Shown here: piece by piece, positions 5,352 to 7,419 of the stretch
How the letters are laid out: each line of letters opens with the position of its first letter
Position numbering within the stretch: the first letter of the stretch is position 1
Assembly: GCA_021199975.1 (NCBI GenBank)
Contig: JAJQHF010000115.1
Location: 1 to 7,419, forward strand
Direction: 5' to 3'
Length of the DNA: 7,419 bases
Origin: Candidatus Gastranaerophilales bacterium
GTDB lineage: Bacteria; Cyanobacteriota; Vampirovibrionia; Gastranaerophilales; Gastranaerophilaceae
Translations under genes and position numbers: made by a program
Notes under the pieces: model-generated
The model's database searches: none
What the model saw: only the letters and a program-made list of their open reading frames with translations
What the model was told of the DNA's origin: nothing

Positions 5352-6479
5352 TTAAACTTTAACTTTTTCCTGCTTTTGTTTGTATAACTTGCGGCGGCGC
5401 ATTAAATCTACAAAGGCTTCAAGTCTTGTTATATAGCCTGCCCGTCCTGTTTGTTCATCCATTATCAATGCAAGAATAGGTATTTCACAATTTTCACGCA
5501 TAGTAGGGAAAATATTTTGTGACATTATTTCAGGCATACAGGTAAACGGACTAACATGAATTATACCGTCAACTCCTCTTTCATTTGCGTATGCAACATC
5601 ACTGACGGATTCTAAGGCATCACCGCCTATATCACGCATTAAATACGGCTTCGCCATTCTGAAAGCACGCTCTAAATGAGTTTCGCCCTTTTTAAAAAAC
5701 TTTGGAATAATAGCATCTTTTAAAAAGCTTGAAACGGTTAAACTTCTTCTAGTCTGAACACCCATTCTTCCAAGTTCTTTTTCTATATTTTGATTGGAAA
5801 ACGGATCCTGAACCAAAAAAATCTCACCTGTAATATCTACATTAAGAACATTTCTGTCTTTATCTATTTCGGTTTTTTTTAATTCGGCTTCCGCTTCTTT
5901 TGCATAGGCTTTAAGTTCTCTTGTATTATTTGCTTCAAGAATTAAAGCAAGTGCTCTGTTATAATGTTTCTCAGCTGTTCCAATAACTGTTTCTCTTGCA
6001 CGATAATAAGAAAACAGGTTTTCTATTTTATCAAGGACAAATACTTTTCGAACCGCAATATTAATTGCCTTTGCTGCTATAATCGGATTTTTACAGCCTG
6101 AAAGCTCCGTAAGGAATTTATACATTCCTTTAAAACCGTCATAAAGCTGCATTTCAGTATATTTATCTTCATATCCCAAATCTTTTAAGACATTTTTAAT
6201 ACACTGTCCATATTCACCCAAACGACAGATACCGGGGGAGGAAATCATTGCAACATAATCGACACCGTTTTCAATTGCCTCCAAGAAATTTCCCAATACC
6301 AATTTATAAGGCAGACAAATTGAGTCCGGACTATACTTTGAAGCAAGTTCAAGTGTTCTTTTATTTGTACGGGGAGGAATAAAAGGTTCAACTCCGAGTT
6401 TTTTTAACGCAGCCGCCCAACCGATATATACGTTCCCCATGTGGGGGAAAGCAACTTTAATTGTTTTTTTATCTTTCAT
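5352..6479 (-). CDS. COG3581-like iron-sulfur protein related to 2-hydroxyacyl-CoA dehydratase/activase components
   Basis: Length is 375 residues. The sequence resembles the COG3581-type part of CoA-substrate-specific enzyme activase proteins, relatives of the D-component of 2-hydroxyglutaryl-CoA dehydratase that bind a [4Fe-4S] cluster. Visible features: VAFPHMGNVYIG (9-20), SICLPYKLVLGNF (53-65, C55), PGICRLGEYGQC (82-93, C85 and C93), PFTCMPE (311-317, C314), then PILALIMDEQTGRAGYITR (334-352). Four conserved-looking cysteines could ligand a cluster. In the large family members I know, this domain is joined to an ASKHA ATPase activase and a DUF2229 domain; neither is present here, so this is a stand-alone unit and its substrate is unknown. 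It is co-transcribed with the winged-helix gene: AAAGG (6486-6490) overlaps that gene's TAA stop and sits 6 bases from this ATG, which suggests translational coupling. No signal peptide is seen, so it is cytoplasmic. Confidence 0.8.
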   Translation of the reverse strand: MKDKKTIKVAFPHMGNVYIGWAAALKKLGVEPFIPPRTNKRTLELASKYSPDSICLPYKLVLGNFLEAIENGVDYVAMISSPGICRLGEYGQCIKNVLKDLGYEDKYTEMQLYDGFKGMYKFLTELSGCKNPIIAAKAINIAVRKVFVLDKIENLFSYYRARETVIGTAEKHYNRALALILEANNTRELKAYAKEAEAELKKTEIDKDRNVLNVDITGEIFLVQDPFSNQNIEKELGRMGVQTRRSLTVSSFLKDAIIPKFFKKGETHLERAFRMAKPYLMRDIGGDALESVSDVAYANERGVDGIIHVSPFTCMPEIMSQNIFPTMRENCEIPILALIMDEQTGRAGYITRLEAFVDLMRRRKLYKQKQEKVKV

Positions 6480-6488
6480 GTACTGCCT

Positions 6489-7067
6489 TTACACCTTCAG
6501 TACATAGCCGCCGTTATCGGCATTTTGAAGTACATCTTCATTAAGTTTGCTTCTTAAATTTTTAATATATTTATATACATAATCTCTTGGCAATTCCAAA
6601 ATTTTAGCCAAATCTTTTGCATATACAATAGTATTTTTATTTGCCATAAAATGGTCAAAAACAAGCTGTTCTCTTGAAGTCAAAGCTTTATTAAATGATA
6701 CATTAATAACTTCATCTTCTTTTTTAACTTGTTCTTTTTCTTTAGAAACAGCTTTTTTCTTAGGTTCAACAATTTTCTTTACTGCTTCTTTTATTTGTAT
6801 TTCAGGCTTTACTTCTTTTTTTTCTTTTAATTCTTTTTCTCTGTTAAAGGATTTAATTGAGAGGGATTGAATTTTTTCTGTTTTAGGTGCATATTTTTCC
6901 GTTGACATAGAGCTTAACGATCTTAACATTACGCTGTCAACCAAACTATCATCGTGTTTTTCTTCCTGAATAACTTTACCTAACCTTGCCGCATATTCTT
7001 CAAGCGTTATGCGTTCTAATGAGCTTCTCCATTTACGAATTTCTTCCTTGCTCAAGTATTCGCTCAT
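6489..7067 (-). CDS. Winged-helix DNA-binding protein with long charged linker
   Basis: Length is 192 residues. The start is supported by AAGGAGA (7082-7076) 8 bases upstream. Three parts are visible. Residues 1-45 form a predicted helical N-terminal segment (KEEIRKWRSSLERITLEEYA). Residues about 70-122 are a Lys/Glu-rich, probably disordered linker. Residues about 128-192 resemble an OmpR-type winged helix: LTSREQLVFDHF, then the helix-turn-helix AKDLAKILELPRDYVYKYIKNLRSKL (in two parts, 150-175), and a C-terminal wing NADNGGYVLKV. No receiver domain is present, so any signal would come through the N-terminal segment. It is the first gene of a two-gene leftward operon with the COG3581-like gene (9 bases between them), so it may regulate or accompany that protein. 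I do not recognise a named family for the whole chain. Confidence 0.75.
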   Translation of the reverse strand: MSEYLSKEEIRKWRSSLERITLEEYAARLGKVIQEEKHDDSLVDSVMLRSLSSMSTEKYAPKTEKIQSLSIKSFNREKELKEKKEVKPEIQIKEAVKKIVEPKKKAVSKEKEQVKKEDEVINVSFNKALTSREQLVFDHFMANKNTIVYAKDLAKILELPRDYVYKYIKNLRSKLNEDVLQNADNGGYVLKV

Positions 7068-7075
7068 ACCTAAAA

Positions 7076-7082
7076 TCTCCTT
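7076..7082 (-). promoter_or_regulatory. Strong ribosome binding site of the winged-helix gene
   Basis: AAGGAGA, read leftward, is 8 bases from ATG 7067-7065. This is the strongest Shine-Dalgarno match in the window and fixes the start of the operon's first gene. Confidence 0.8.
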
Positions 7083-7192
7083 GACTCTGTATCATTAAAC
7101 TGTTTAGGGATTAAAAAACTTGCCGTAAACATAAATTTTAACTGCAAAAGAATTTTTTCTTAATCTCTTTTACAAATACAAATTTATCACAA

Positions 7193-7198
7193 ATTATA
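7193..7198 (-). promoter_or_regulatory. Possible -10 box for the leftward operon
   Basis: TATAAT read leftward lies about 125 bases before the winged-helix start. The region where a -35 should be is an A/T homopolymer run without a TTGACA-like match, so the call is weak. If used, the transcript would have a leader of about 115 bases. Confidence 0.3.
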
Positions 7199-7272
7199 AG
7201 TAAAATCTTAATTTTTTTTTTAATATAAATAAAGTTTTACAAACTCAATTTTTACACTCATTTATCTAATCC

Positions 7273-7288
7273 GGTGCCGCATTCTGCC
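7273..7288 (+). repeat. Intergenic repeat, copy C
   Basis: GGTGCCGCATTCTGCC, preceded by TTTATCTAATCC, is the fullest of the three related sequences. It matches copy A in the right-hand core and copy B in the left-hand core. It lies upstream of the leftward operon and of whatever begins at the right edge. Confidence 0.6.
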
Positions 7289-7419
7289 ACCGACTTGTTT
7301 TAATTTCTTTTTATAAACTCCCTGTCATTATCAGTAAACCCACCATGGTTCATCAAGTTTTTTTCCCCCCCTGCATATCGATTTAATTCATGATTAAATA
7401 AAAGAAGAAAGGTTATGAC

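Larger units (their letters stand above)
7068..7419. other. 352-base right-end intergenic stretch
   Basis: It contains the operon's ribosome site and leader (7068-7200), a T10 run near 7211-7220, repeat copy C, a T7C7 junction (7358-7371), and AAAGG ending at 7412. The last fits a ribosome site for a rightward gene starting at or just past the edge; the ATG at 7415 is only 2 bases from it, so a start a few bases further right is more likely. I see no complete gene here. Confidence 0.5.

Noticed and set aside
5215..5360. Programmed frameshift extending the COG3581-like protein into the downstream open frame
   Set aside because: No slippery heptamer is seen at the stop, and the annotated C-terminus already ends after the last family motif.

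Overview
The window is an AT-rich bacterial segment in which genes of roughly 25-35% G+C alternate with short intergenic patches near 45-50% G+C. Shine-Dalgarno sites are strong and TATAAT boxes are recognisable. The gene families (a COG3581-type relative of the 2-hydroxyacyl-CoA dehydratase system and a NifX/NifB-type metallocluster protein) are most typical of strict anaerobes. A low-GC clostridial-type Firmicute or an uncultured gut lineage such as Gastranaerophilales would fit, but nothing here fixes the taxon: there is no rRNA, tRNA or marker gene.

Left third (1-2435): a two-domain glycosyltransferase (GT4-like then GT2-like) reads leftward from 2008 and runs off the left edge. Its long upstream region (about 2040-2370) is GC-elevated and full of hairpins, and it ends in a perfect 36-bp palindrome. 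Divergent to it, at 2445, starts a 649-residue rhamnan-synthesis F-like protein with two related halves. Both proteins carry the same short K-V-I-T-x-x-G-x-K-x-K type motif in a basic tail or linker. Together they look like part of a surface-polysaccharide (capsule, O-chain or cell-wall glycan) locus.

Middle (4395-5351): an intergenic stretch holds a terminator-like hairpin, an AT-rich inverted repeat and an extended -10 promoter. It is followed by a 120-residue single-domain NifX/NifB-type protein with a Cys/His-rich tail. The convergent gap after it contains one of three related intergenic repeat sequences.

Right (5352-7419): a leftward two-gene operon encodes a winged-helix protein with a long charged linker, then a stand-alone COG3581-like iron-sulfur protein, with the two probably translationally coupled. 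The last 350 bases hold the operon leader, another repeat copy, a T7C7 homopolymer junction, and a Shine-Dalgarno-like site at the very edge that suggests a rightward gene starts just outside.

The most unexplained items are the structured island at 2041-2367, the dispersed repeat family, and the winged-helix/COG3581 pair that lacks its usual ATPase partner.
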